Shown: positions 43,087-51,800 of the stretch, piece after piece | Numbering within the stretch: position 1 is the first letter of the stretch | Layout: every line of letters starts with the position of its first letter | Assembly: GCF_004006235.1 (NCBI RefSeq) | Contig: NZ_CP034753.1 | Location: 3,472,001 to 3,536,000 of the forward strand | DNA from: Agromyces sp. LHK192 | GTDB lineage: Bacteria > Actinomycetota > Actinomycetes > Actinomycetales > Microbacteriaceae | Reading direction: 5' to 3' | Length of the DNA: 64,000 nucleotides | Notes under the pieces: generated by a model | Told to the model about the DNA's origin: nothing | Seen by the model: only the letters and a program-made list of their open reading frames with translations | The model's database searches: none | Program-made: the position numbers and the translations under genes

Positions 43087-43467
43087 TCAGCCGCGCCCGC
43101 GGATCCGGTCGCTCCGCGCGAGGAAGGTCGCGGCGATCACCGTGCCGAGGCACAGCACCGCCGACCACACCGTGAGCCACAGCAGCCCGTTCATCGCCCC
43201 CACGAACGCGTCGATCGCCAGCACGATCGTGAGCACGACCGCGGCGCCCAGCAGCGCGTCGTCCGAGCGGAACAGCGGCGCGATCAACGCGAGCACCAGG
43301 ATGGCGATGCTGCGGGCGATCCCGAACAGCGCGTCCTCCTCACCCAGGCCCTGCGCGGCGATCGCGCCCGCCGTGTGCGCCACGCCCGTCAGCGCGGCGA
43401 TCGCCACGACGGCGTAGCAGATCCAGAACGCGGCGCCGCGTGCGGCCGGCTTCTTCGATTCGGACAT
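43087..43467 (-). CDS. Small four-helix membrane protein
   Basis: 126 residues from ATG 43467 (MSESKKPAARG). Four hydrophobic segments are visible: FWICYAVVAIAALTGVAHTAGAI, IARSIAILVLALIAPLF, LLGAAVVLTIVLAIDAFVGAMNGLL and VWSAVLCLGTVIAATFLA. The short charged ends suit an inner-membrane protein. No family signature recognised. An upstream in-frame start (43503) exists but its codons look like spacer. Confidence 0.72.
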   Translation of the reverse strand: MSESKKPAARGAAFWICYAVVAIAALTGVAHTAGAIAAQGLGEEDALFGIARSIAILVLALIAPLFRSDDALLGAAVVLTIVLAIDAFVGAMNGLLWLTVWSAVLCLGTVIAATFLARSDRIRGRG

Positions 43468-43572
43468 GCGTCCAGCGTGGCCGCCGTGGGCGCCGTCGGT
43501 CAAGGATGGTCCGGTCGGCGGCCGACGGCGGTGGCGTCTGCGGCTGTCGGCGGCATCCGCGATGCTGGACGG

Positions 43573-45675
43573 ATGAGCGAAGCGGACGCCGACACCCGAA
43601 CCGACGCGCTCTCAGCCCTGCGCGAACTCGTCGGCCGCGACGACGCGCAGTTCCACGACGGGCAGTACGAGGCGATCGAAGCCCTCGTCGAAGGCCATCG
43701 TCGCGCGCTCGTGGTGCAACGCACGGGGTGGGGCAAGTCGGCCGTGTACTTCGTCGCGACCCTGCTGCTGCGCCGTCGCGGCGCCGGCCCGACCGTGCTC
43801 GTCTCGCCGCTGCTGGCGCTCATGCGCGACCAGGTCGCGGCGGCCGAGCGTGCGGGTGTGCGGGCCGTCTCGATCAACTCGACCAACGCGCACGAGTGGC
43901 AGGACGTGCTCGCCCGCCTCGACGCCGACGACGTCGACGTGCTGCTCGTCTCGCCCGAGCGGCTCAACAACCCGTCGTTCCGCGAGCAGCAACTGCCGAC
44001 GCTCGTCCGCCGGCTCGGCCTCCTCGTGGTCGACGAGGCGCACTGCATCAGCGACTGGGGGCACGACTTCCGGCCCGACTACCGCCGGTTGCGAGACCTC
44101 ATCGCCGAACTGCCGGCCGAGGTCCCGGTGCTCGCGACGACCGCGACAGCCAACAGCCGCGTCGTCGCCGACGTCGTCGAGCAGCTCGGCGGCGGGGCAT
44201 CCGATGTCCTGACGATCCGGGGGCCGCTCGCGCGCTCGTCGCTGCGGCTCGGGGTGCTGCGCCTGCCCGACGCCACGAGCCGGCTCGCCTGGCTCATCAG
44301 CCACCTCGACGACCTGCCCGGCTCGGGCATCATCTACACGCTGACCGTCGCGGCCGCGGTCGACACCGCCCGCGTGCTCCGCGAGCGCGGGCACGACGTG
44401 CGCGCGTACACCGGGCAGACCGACGCCGATGAGCGCGCCGAGTCCGAGGGCATGCTGAAGCGCAACGAGGTGAAGGCGCTCGTCGCGACGAGCGCGCTCG
44501 GCATGGGGTTCGACAAGCCCGACCTCGGCTTCGTGCTGCACCTCGGCGCGCCGTCGTCGCCCGTCGCGTACTACCAGCAGGTCGGCCGTGCCGGCCGCGC
44601 CACCGACAACGCCGACGTGCTGTTGCTGCCCGGCGCCGAGGACCCGCAGATCTGGCACTACTTCGCGACCGCGTCGATGCCCGACGAGGACCGGGCCGGG
44701 CGCGTGCTCGCGGCCCTCGACACCGATCGGCCGACGTCGACACCGGCCCTCGAGGCGCAGGTCGACATCCGCCGCACGCCGCTCGAGCTCCTGTTGAAGG
44801 TGCTCGACGTCGACGGGGCGGTACGGCGGGTGCAGGGCGGCTGGGTCGCGACGGGCGAGCCGTGGACCTACGACGCCGAGCGCTACCGGCGCATCGCGGC
44901 CGAACGTATCGCCGAGCAGGAGCACATGGTCGAGTACGAGCAGACCCGCGAATGCAAGATGGCGTTCCTGCAGCGCTCGCTCGACGACGACACCGCGGTG
45001 CCCTGCGGCCGCTGCGACTCGTGCGCGGGTGCCTGGTACCCGTCGGGACTCGCCGCCGAGGCGGCCGAAGCGGCACGGGGCGCCCTCGATCGGGTCGGCG
45101 TGCCGGTCGAGCCGCGCGCGCAGTGGCCGACCGGCGCCGATCGGCTCGGGGTTCCCGTGAAGGGCCGCATCGCGCCCGACGAGCGTGCCGACGAGGGCCG
45201 GGCACTCGCCCGGCTCACCGACCTCGGCTGGGGCGGCGCCCTGCGAGACCTCTTCGCGGCAGGAGCCGCCGACCAGCCCGTGCCGCCGCAGGTACTGGCG
45301 GCCTGCGTGCGGGTGCTCGCCGAATGGGGGTGGTCCGAGCGGCCCGTCGCCGTCGTCGCGATGCCGTCGCGCTCGCGGCCGCTGCTCGTCGACTCGCTGG
45401 CGCGCGGAATCGCCGAAGTCGGCCGACTCCCCTACCTCGGCGCGCTCGAGGCGGTCGACGGCGGCCCCTCGGGCGGTCCGGGCGGAAACAGTGCATTCCG
45501 GCTCGCCGGGCTCTGGGGCCGACTCGACGCATCGGGCCTCGACCTGCCCGCCGGCCCGGTGCTCCTCGTCGACGACCTCGCCGACAGCCGCTGGACCCTC
45601 ACCGTCGCGGCGCGCGAGCTCCGCAGGGCCGGCGCGACCGGCGTGCTGCCGTTCGTGCTGGCCCTGCGCGGGTAG
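43573..45675 (+). CDS. RecQ-family DNA helicase with phosphoribosyltransferase-like C-terminus
   Basis: 700 residues. Helicase motifs: QRTGWGKSAV (Walker A, 50-59), VVDEAHCISDWGHDFRPDYRRL (DEAH at 154-157), VLATTATAN, IIYTLTVAAAVDTARVL, VKALVATSALGMGFDKPDLGFVLHLGAPSSPVAYYQQVGRAGR. The RecQ zinc region is CKMAFLQRSLDDDTAVPCGRCDSC. The last 150 residues do not form an HRDC domain. They end GPVLLVDDLADSRWTLTVAARELRRAGATGVLPFVLAL, the PRPP-binding strand-loop of type I phosphoribosyltransferases as in ComF. It probably unwinds recombination or repair intermediates 3 prime to 5 prime; the role of the extra domain is unknown. Confidence 0.9.
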   Translation: MSEADADTRTDALSALRELVGRDDAQFHDGQYEAIEALVEGHRRALVVQRTGWGKSAVYFVATLLLRRRGAGPTVLVSPLLALMRDQVAAAERAGVRAVSINSTNAHEWQDVLARLDADDVDVLLVSPERLNNPSFREQQLPTLVRRLGLLVVDEAHCISDWGHDFRPDYRRLRDLIAELPAEVPVLATTATANSRVVADVVEQLGGGASDVLTIRGPLARSSLRLGVLRLPDATSRLAWLISHLDDLPGSGIIYTLTVAAAVDTARVLRERGHDVRAYTGQTDADERAESEGMLKRNEVKALVATSALGMGFDKPDLGFVLHLGAPSSPVAYYQQVGRAGRATDNADVLLLPGAEDPQIWHYFATASMPDEDRAGRVLAALDTDRPTSTPALEAQVDIRRTPLELLLKVLDVDGAVRRVQGGWVATGEPWTYDAERYRRIAAERIAEQEHMVEYEQTRECKMAFLQRSLDDDTAVPCGRCDSCAGAWYPSGLAAEAAEAARGALDRVGVPVEPRAQWPTGADRLGVPVKGRIAPDERADEGRALARLTDLGWGGALRDLFAAGAADQPVPPQVLAACVRVLAEWGWSERPVAVVAMPSRSRPLLVDSLARGIAEVGRLPYLGALEAVDGGPSGGPGGNSAFRLAGLWGRLDASGLDLPAGPVLLVDDLADSRWTLTVAARELRRAGATGVLPFVLALRG

Positions 45676-45758
45676 GGGTTCCGCGCGACCCGTCCGAGGC
45701 CAGTTTGCGGCCGATCCTCGGCCGCCGCGCGCGGTTCAGGGCCGATCGGGCTCGACCG

Positions 45759-46595
45759 TCAGTCGGTCTCGACCGCGACCACCTGGCGACCGGCGTCGAG
45801 CCGGACCTCGCGCTCGGCGCCGTCGACGACCAGGTCGACGTCGAACCCGCCGTCGTCCTCCGCGGAGACCGCGTGCGCCTCGCCGCCCGCCTCGGCGACG
45901 GCAGCGTCGATCGCGGCCTCGAGGTCGGCCGCGTCGAGGATCCGCTCGTCCGAGTCCTCGGCGTCGGGCGCACCGACCCGCGTGGACCCGCCGGCATCGA
46001 CGAACACGTCGACCTCGGTCCCGTCGCCGAGCAGCACGTCGACCGAGAACCCGCCGGCCTCCGCCTCGATCGAGGATGCGCCGACGCCACCTGCTGCGGG
46101 GACCGCGGCCGCGAGGGCGTCCGAGAACTCGGCAGCCGATGCGATCGCATCGACGTCGCCGTCGGCAGCGACTCCGTCCGCGGCAGCGTCATCGCGGTCG
46201 TCGTCGTTCACCTGCGTGGTCGCCGACCGGTCGTCGTCATCGCCGAGGTCGAACTCATCGAATGCGACCGCGGCGGCACCGGCCGTGAGGCCGACGAGCG
46301 CCACCGCGCCCACGATGATGCCGGTAACGGTCCACACCCGGCGACGCCGCGATCGCGGTGCAGGCGCCGTCACGGTCTGCTCCGCGGGTACCGTCTGCGG
46401 CGCCGTCGCGACCTGCGGTGCCGGCGCAGTCGCGGCCGGTTGCACGGGAACCGTGGGCGCCGTCGCGACCTCCGCCGTCGCGGCGGCATCATCCTCGGTC
46501 GGCTCCGCGGTCGGGGCATCCGAGGCGTTCTCATGGACGATCTCGTCGTCCCGGTGGTTCCGGTCGTCCTGTGGGGTGGTGTTCGTCTCGTTCAT
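45759..46595 (-). CDS. Membrane-anchored PepSY-like protein next to a two-component system
   Basis: 278 residues from ATG 46595 (MNETNTTPQDD). A disordered Thr/Pro/Ala/Glu head (about 85 residues), a stop-transfer RSRRRRVW, and one membrane helix (VTGIIVGAVALVGLTAGAAAVAFDEF) precede an exported acidic part. Two repeats of a short alpha/beta unit follow: DVLLGDGTEVDVFVDAGGSTRVG and DVDLVVDGAEREVRLDAGRQVVAVETD, each preceded by a helix. This resembles PepSY domains, often linked to sensor kinases or peptidases. It lies 57 bases behind the kinase, and CTGAAC repeats precede it. It may be a target or modulator of the system. Confidence 0.72.
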   Translation of the reverse strand: MNETNTTPQDDRNHRDDEIVHENASDAPTAEPTEDDAAATAEVATAPTVPVQPAATAPAPQVATAPQTVPAEQTVTAPAPRSRRRRVWTVTGIIVGAVALVGLTAGAAAVAFDEFDLGDDDDRSATTQVNDDDRDDAAADGVAADGDVDAIASAAEFSDALAAAVPAAGGVGASSIEAEAGGFSVDVLLGDGTEVDVFVDAGGSTRVGAPDAEDSDERILDAADLEAAIDAAVAEAGGEAHAVSAEDDGGFDVDLVVDGAEREVRLDAGRQVVAVETD

Positions 46596-46629
46596 GGAAC
46601 GAGTGTCGCGATCGGGCGCTGACGCCACC

Positions 46630-46655
46630 CTGAACGAACCTGAACGACGGTTCAG
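46630..46655 (-). promoter_or_regulatory. CTGAAC repeats upstream of the PepSY-like gene
   Basis: CTGAACGA occurs at 46630-46637 and 46640-46647, one helical turn apart, followed by an inverted copy CGGTTCAG (46648-46655) that reaches into the end of the kinase gene. The core CTGAAC is the one tandemly repeated before the response-regulator gene at 48674-48695. Confidence 0.5.
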
Positions 46656-47986
46656 GCGAGCGGCAGACGCAGCTCGAACCGTGCGCCGCCGCCGGGTGCG
46701 GTGCCGACCGACACGGCGCCGCCGTGGTGCGCAGCCGCCTCGGCCACGATCGCCAGTCCCAGCCCGGCACCGCCGGCGTCGCGCGATCTCGCCTCGTCGA
46801 GCCGTACGAATCGGCCGAACACCCGCTCGCGGTCTGCCTCGGCGATGCCATCGCCGTCGTCGTCGACGTGGAGCACCGCCTCGCCCGAACCGGCCGTCAC
46901 TTCGAGCGTGACCGCCGTCGATGCGTGGCGTCGCGCGTTGTCGCCGAGGTTCCGCAGCGCTCGGCGCAACAGGTCGGCGTCGCCGCGAATGCGCGCGGGT
47001 TCGGCGCTCACCTCGACCCGTGGTCCTCCGAGCGCGCGAAGCCGGTCGGCCTCCTCGACGACCAGGTCCGCCAGGTCGAGCGATTCGAGCCGCAGCGCCG
47101 TGCGCTCACCCGACCGCGCCAGGACGAGCAGCGCGTCGACGAGGTCGGCGAGGCGGCCGGATTCGGCGTCGACCACCTCGGCGAGGTGGGCGAGGTCGGT
47201 CGCTCCGGGATAGTCCCTGGCGAGCTCGGCGTGCTGGCGCAGGCTCGCGATCGGCGAGCGGAGCTCGTGCGATGCGTCACCGACGAATCTCCGTTGTTCG
47301 CGCAGGGCCCCGTCGACCCGATCCAACAGGGCGTTCATCGTGTCGGCGAGGGCACCGAGCTCGGCCGCTCCCGCCGGTGGGGCGACCCGCGCGGCGAGGT
47401 CGTCGGGCCGGATCGAGGCGACCTCGCGCCGCATCCGTTCGACCGGGCGCAGCGCTCGGCCGACCACCGCGGCGACTACGACGGCGATGAGCGCCGTGAC
47501 CAGCGGAACCGCGACCGCGAGCAGCCAGGTGACCGCTGCGGTCGCCTCCTGCACGCCGTCGAGCGACCGGGCGACGACGACGCGACCGTCGTCGAACTCC
47601 TCGACGGCCACCACGTGCGGTTCGTCGTCGAGCACGACCCGTGCGCCGTCGTCATCCGGGAGCACCCCGAGCTCCGACGCCTCCTCGGTCTGCGCGACGA
47701 CGTCATCGCCTCGCTGCACCTGGGCCACGAGATCGTCGTCGGCGGCGAGAGTCGCGCCGACCTGCGCGTCGCCGTCGTCGAGGCGGTCGGCGAGCGATTC
47801 GGCCTGTTCTCGCGCGACGGCGGCCTCGGCGTCCACGAGCTGGGCATCGAGCGCGACGACGAACAGCACGGCTCCGACGGTCAGGATCACGAGCACGACC
47901 GCGGTCGCCGCGGCCGTGACGCGCAGCCGGAGCGATCGACCCCGATGCGAGCGCCGCCGGTCGGCTTCGGTCGGCGCGTCAGTCAT
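46652..47986 (-). CDS. Two-component sensor histidine kinase
   Basis: 444 residues from ATG 47986 (MTDAPTEADRR), eight bases inside the regulator gene. Two membrane helices (about 22-46 and 153-176) flank a 105-residue acidic external sensor domain. HAMP follows (VVGRALRPVERMRREVASIRPDDLAARV). The HisKA H-box is RRFVGDASHELRSPI with His240 as phospho-acceptor, then N-box LRRALRNLGDNARRHA, G1 VDDDGDGIAEADRERVFGRF and G2 GGAGLGLAIVAEAA. An EnvZ/BaeS-type orthodox kinase. The signal is unknown. Confidence 0.93.
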   Translation of the reverse strand: MTDAPTEADRRRSHRGRSLRLRVTAAATAVVLVILTVGAVLFVVALDAQLVDAEAAVAREQAESLADRLDDGDAQVGATLAADDDLVAQVQRGDDVVAQTEEASELGVLPDDDGARVVLDDEPHVVAVEEFDDGRVVVARSLDGVQEATAAVTWLLAVAVPLVTALIAVVVAAVVGRALRPVERMRREVASIRPDDLAARVAPPAGAAELGALADTMNALLDRVDGALREQRRFVGDASHELRSPIASLRQHAELARDYPGATDLAHLAEVVDAESGRLADLVDALLVLARSGERTALRLESLDLADLVVEEADRLRALGGPRVEVSAEPARIRGDADLLRRALRNLGDNARRHASTAVTLEVTAGSGEAVLHVDDDGDGIAEADRERVFGRFVRLDEARSRDAGGAGLGLAIVAEAAAHHGGAVSVGTAPGGGARFELRLPLA

Positions 47987-48653
47987 CGGGTCCCAGCCGG
48001 TATCCGGCACCTCGGAGGGTGGTGATCGACGAGCGCCCGAACGGCCGGTCGACCTTGTCGCGGAGTCGGCCGATGTAGACCTCGACGATGTTCGGATCGC
48101 CCTCGAACGCGTGGTCCCAGACGCCGGAGAGCACCTCGCGCTTCGAGACGACGGCGCCGGCGTGGCGCATGAGGAACTGCAGCACGGCGAACTCGCGCGC
48201 GGTCAGTTCGATCGCACGGCCACCGCGGTCGACGCGCCGGCTCGCGGGGTCGAGGCGCAGGTCGCCGACCTCGAGCACCGTGGGCCGTTCCCTGGCACCG
48301 CGCCGGATGAGGGCGCGCAGGCGCGCCACGAGCACGGCGAACCGGAACGGCTTCACGAGGTAGTCGTCGGCACCGGTGTCGAGCCCTTCGACCTCGTCCC
48401 ATTCGCCGTCCTTGGCGGTCAGCATGAGGATCGGCGTCCAGTCGCCCTCGGCGCGCAGCGTCCGGCAGACCGAGTACCCGCTCATGCCCGGCATCATCAC
48501 GTCGAGGATGATCGCGTCGTAGTCGTGTTCGCGCGCGAACCACAGCCCGTCGACGCCGTCGGATGCCACATCCACCGCGAAGCCCTCGGCTTCGAGTCCG
48601 CGCCGGACACCGTCGGCGAGGCGCACCTCGTCGTCGACCACCAGCACTCGCAT
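47979..48653 (-). CDS. OmpR/PhoB-family response regulator
   Basis: 224 residues. Receiver domain with MRVLVVDDEVRLADGVRRGLEAEGF, phospho-acceptor Asp51 in AIILDVMMPGMSGY and GADDYLVKPFRF. The winged-helix output domain is RVDRGGRAIELTAREFAVLQFLMRHAGAVVSKREVLSGVWDHAFEGDPNIVEVYIGRLRDKVDRPF with the recognition helix NIVEVYIGRLRDKV. No SD; the transcript may be near-leaderless. It overlaps the kinase. Tandem 11-bp repeats just upstream suggest it controls its own promoter. Confidence 0.94.
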   Translation of the reverse strand: MRVLVVDDEVRLADGVRRGLEAEGFAVDVASDGVDGLWFAREHDYDAIILDVMMPGMSGYSVCRTLRAEGDWTPILMLTAKDGEWDEVEGLDTGADDYLVKPFRFAVLVARLRALIRRGARERPTVLEVGDLRLDPASRRVDRGGRAIELTAREFAVLQFLMRHAGAVVSKREVLSGVWDHAFEGDPNIVEVYIGRLRDKVDRPFGRSSITTLRGAGYRLGPDD

Positions 48654-48673
48654 GACGTCAGTGTGGCATCCGC

Positions 48674-48705
48674 GCGCTGAACCGGCGCTGAACCGCACAG
48701 AACCG
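48674..48705 (-). promoter_or_regulatory. 11-bp direct repeats upstream of the response regulator gene
   Basis: GCGCTGAACCG stands at 48674-48684 and again, directly abutting, at 48685-48695, with a degraded third copy (CACAGAACCG, 48696-48705). Head-to-tail repeats with 11-bp period are the usual binding sites of OmpR/PhoB regulators. The site ends about 20 bases before the gene start, near the expected -35 region. Confidence 0.6.
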
Positions 48706-48763
48706 CGCTCCAGCGCGACTCCCTCGCTGTGGCGCCCGATTCCACCCCTTTGCGACGACGCGA

Positions 48764-48794
48764 ATGGCCGCTCCGGATGCTCCGGAGCGGCCAT
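48764..48794 (-). terminator. Hairpin terminator of the galactanase gene
   Basis: ATGGCCGCTCCGG (48764-48776) and CCGGAGCGGCCAT (48782-48794) are fully complementary with a 5-base loop, 50 bases after the leftward stop. Confidence 0.75.
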
Positions 48795-48802
48795 CTGCGT
48801 CC

Positions 48803-48839
48803 GCGCGACGCGCGACGCGCGACGCGCGAAGCGCGACGC
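48803..48839. repeat. Short GCGCGAC tandem repeat
   Basis: About five copies of a 7- to 8-base word built on CGCGACG lie between the galactanase stop and its terminator. Slippage-prone; no function evident. Confidence 0.5.
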
Positions 48840-48844
48840 CCAGA

Positions 48845-51800
48845 TCAGCGCCCGATGGACACCTTCCGCGGCGTCTCGACGTTGCCCGCGGCGTCGATCG
48901 CGCGATGCTCGACCGTGTGCTTGCCCGGGCCGACGACGACCACGGCGGCGGCACCGGTCGTGCTCCGCCAGGCGCCTCCGTCCACCCTGGTCTCGATCCG
49001 GGAGACGCCCGAGCCGCCGGCATCCGTCGCGGCGACGCCGACGATGCGCACGAGCCCGAGCAGGTCGAGCTTTCCGGCGCCGCTCCTCGCGGGGGTCGAG
49101 TCGACCTTGAGCGCGAGCGAACCCGTCGACACGTTGCCGAGCACGTCGGTGGCGCGCACCTCCACGCCCCGCTTCGCGGTGCCGACGAGGGTGCCCGCGG
49201 CGTACGGCTGCCAGGAGCCGCCGTCCACGCGGTACTCGATGGCGGCGACGCCGGAGGCATCCGTCGCCGTCGCGTCGATCGCGACCGGGGTGCGGTACCA
49301 GCCCGCCGACCCGTCGGGCGCGCCGGGTGCCGTCGCGAGCGCGAGCTCGGGACCGGCGGTGTCGGGCACCGGCGCCTCGTCGGCGGCGATGACGAGCCAG
49401 CTCAGTTGCACGTCGGGGCCACGGGTCGGCCGCAGGGTGAACTCGATCCGGCCGTCCTCGCCGACGACGACATCGCCGTACGCCGCGGTCTGGTTCGCCG
49501 CGTCGAAGTCGTGGTCGGCCTCGACGACCACGCCGTTCACGGTGACCTCGGCGCCGCGGTCGTCCCACTGCGCCCACGGGTCGGCGTATCCCGCGTACAC
49601 GGTGTAGCCGCCGGGCGCGAGCCCGTCGAACCGGTACGTCAGGTCGGCACCCTCGGTCGCGTAGCGGAGCGTCGAGAACATCGTGCCGTCCTCACCGCCG
49701 GCGACTGCGCTCTGCGAGCCGACGTAACCCCAGGCGGCCTGCGTGCCCGCGTCGACGCCGTACGCCTGGTCGGGGCGGCTGTTGCGCAGCGGCGCCTGGT
49801 CGGATGCCGCGGCGACGAGCGCCTCCCAGTCGGCGGTGCGCTTCCCGCCGGCGTTGACCGCGTACTGCACGTGGTCGGGCACGACCGCGATCTCGCGGGT
49901 GAAGGTGCGTCCGCCGAAGTCGGGAAGCGTACCCGTCGCGGTGACGACGCCGGCCGTGTCGAACGATCCGTCGAACGTCCACTCGACGCGCTGCTGCGTG
50001 TCGGCGCCGCTCTGGGTGACCGTGACGACGGGCACGTCGAACGCACCGCCCATCGGCACGCTCGCGGGAACGCCCGCGACGTCCCAGACGGCCCACTGGT
50101 CGAGCTGATCGAGGGTCCACTCGTCGTGCACCTCGACCGAGAGCGTGTCGCCGCCCTCGCCCATGTTCAGCGGGAGCCACACCATCTGCGCGTTCTTCAG
50201 GTCGCCGCCGCCGTTCCAGCGGTCGCCCATGTAGATGTACTTCCCCTGCTCGCGGTCGACCGGGATCACCGACGACGGCTGCGAGTTCCACGAGTTCGAC
50301 GACGCCCACGACGGGAACGGGTCGCCCATGTTCGTCCAGGTGCCCATCAGGTCGGTCGCGGTGCCCCATCGCGACGGATTCGGCGACCAGCCGGTCGTGC
50401 CCGAGGTGATGAGGAAGTACCGCTCGTCGTGCTTGAAGATCGCCGGCGACTCGCGGTGCTCGTTCACGGTGATGCGGTTGTAGTCGACGCCGAGCACGGC
50501 CTCGTCGGCGGGCGTCGCCAGGTCGGTGTACTCGTCGTTCAGCTTGGAGATGAACATCGTCGCGTTCTCCTCGCTCGAGTAGATGATGTACCCGGTCCCG
50601 TCGTCGTCCACGAAGAGGTTCATGTCGCGGGCCATGCCCCGGTTGTTCGGGGCGTGGTTCGGCGGCATCGCGTCGTCGGGGGCGTAGTGCAGCCGGTAGC
50701 TGTCGATGTAGCGGAACGGCCCGAAGGGCGAGTCCGCGACCGCGACGCCGGCGGTCGCCTTGGCGTACTGGGCCGTCGACGTGGCCGACGGTCCGTCCAT
50801 GTGCGCCCACATGACCCACTTGCCGGTGCGCTCGTTGTGGATCACCTTCGGCCGTTCGATGATCGGCGGCGTGACGCCCGCGACGGGCACGGTACCGAGG
50901 TCGCGGTAGACCGCGTCGCGCTGCTCCTGGGTGTAGTCGCCGTAGAGCTCCTGGAAGTACGGGTCCTCGTCGAACTGCTCCTCGGACGACAGCGCGCGCA
51001 GCGCGACGCCGCGGTCGGTCCAGTTGTAGAGGTCGTACGAGCTGTACACGTGCACGCCCGGTGCCGAGTGGTAGCCGTTGGTGCGGTCCTCGCCGTACAG
51101 GTAGTAGATCGTGCGGCCCTCGTCGTCGGTCGAGGGAACGACCTGGCCGCCGTGGGCCTGGATCACCTCGCCGTCGGTGTCGAGCCACTCCTGGCCGGGA
51201 TGGAAGCTCGTGTACGGCGGCAGCGCCTCGGCGAGCAGGTCGAACGCGTCGGTCAGCCGGTCGTACGCCTCGCGGATCGCCGCCGCGTCGGTCGACGCGT
51301 CGTCGACGAGCCGCTGCGCCGCCTCGCGGGCGTCCTCGAGCGCACGCAGGCTGCCGGGCGAGTACTCGACGCCGTCGGATGCCTCGGACACCGCGAGCTT
51401 GGCTTCGAGCACCTCGGTGGTCCAGTCGACCGAAGCCCGCACGACCACGTAGCTCACGGCCGGGTCGAGGTACCCGTTCGTGCGCCCGGCCGGGCTGTGC
51501 ACCGAGACGTCCAGCCGGCCGTCGGCCACGGTGACCGGGTACGTGCGTTCGAGCAGCGCCTCTCCGGGCGTGACCGTCTCGAGCGTGCCGCCCTCGGCGC
51601 GCAGCTCGACGGTGCGAGCGGCCCAGTTCGGCGGGAGGTCGATGCCGTAGGTGAGCTCGTACTCGCCGTCGGGCAGGTCGAACGCGTAGGCCACCTCCCG
51701 GTTGGAGAGGTTCGCACCGCTCGGCTCCTCGTCGACGAGCAGGGTGTCGGTGCGGTTCACCGACTCGCTCGAACTGCCGCGGACCGGGTTCGACGTCGGG

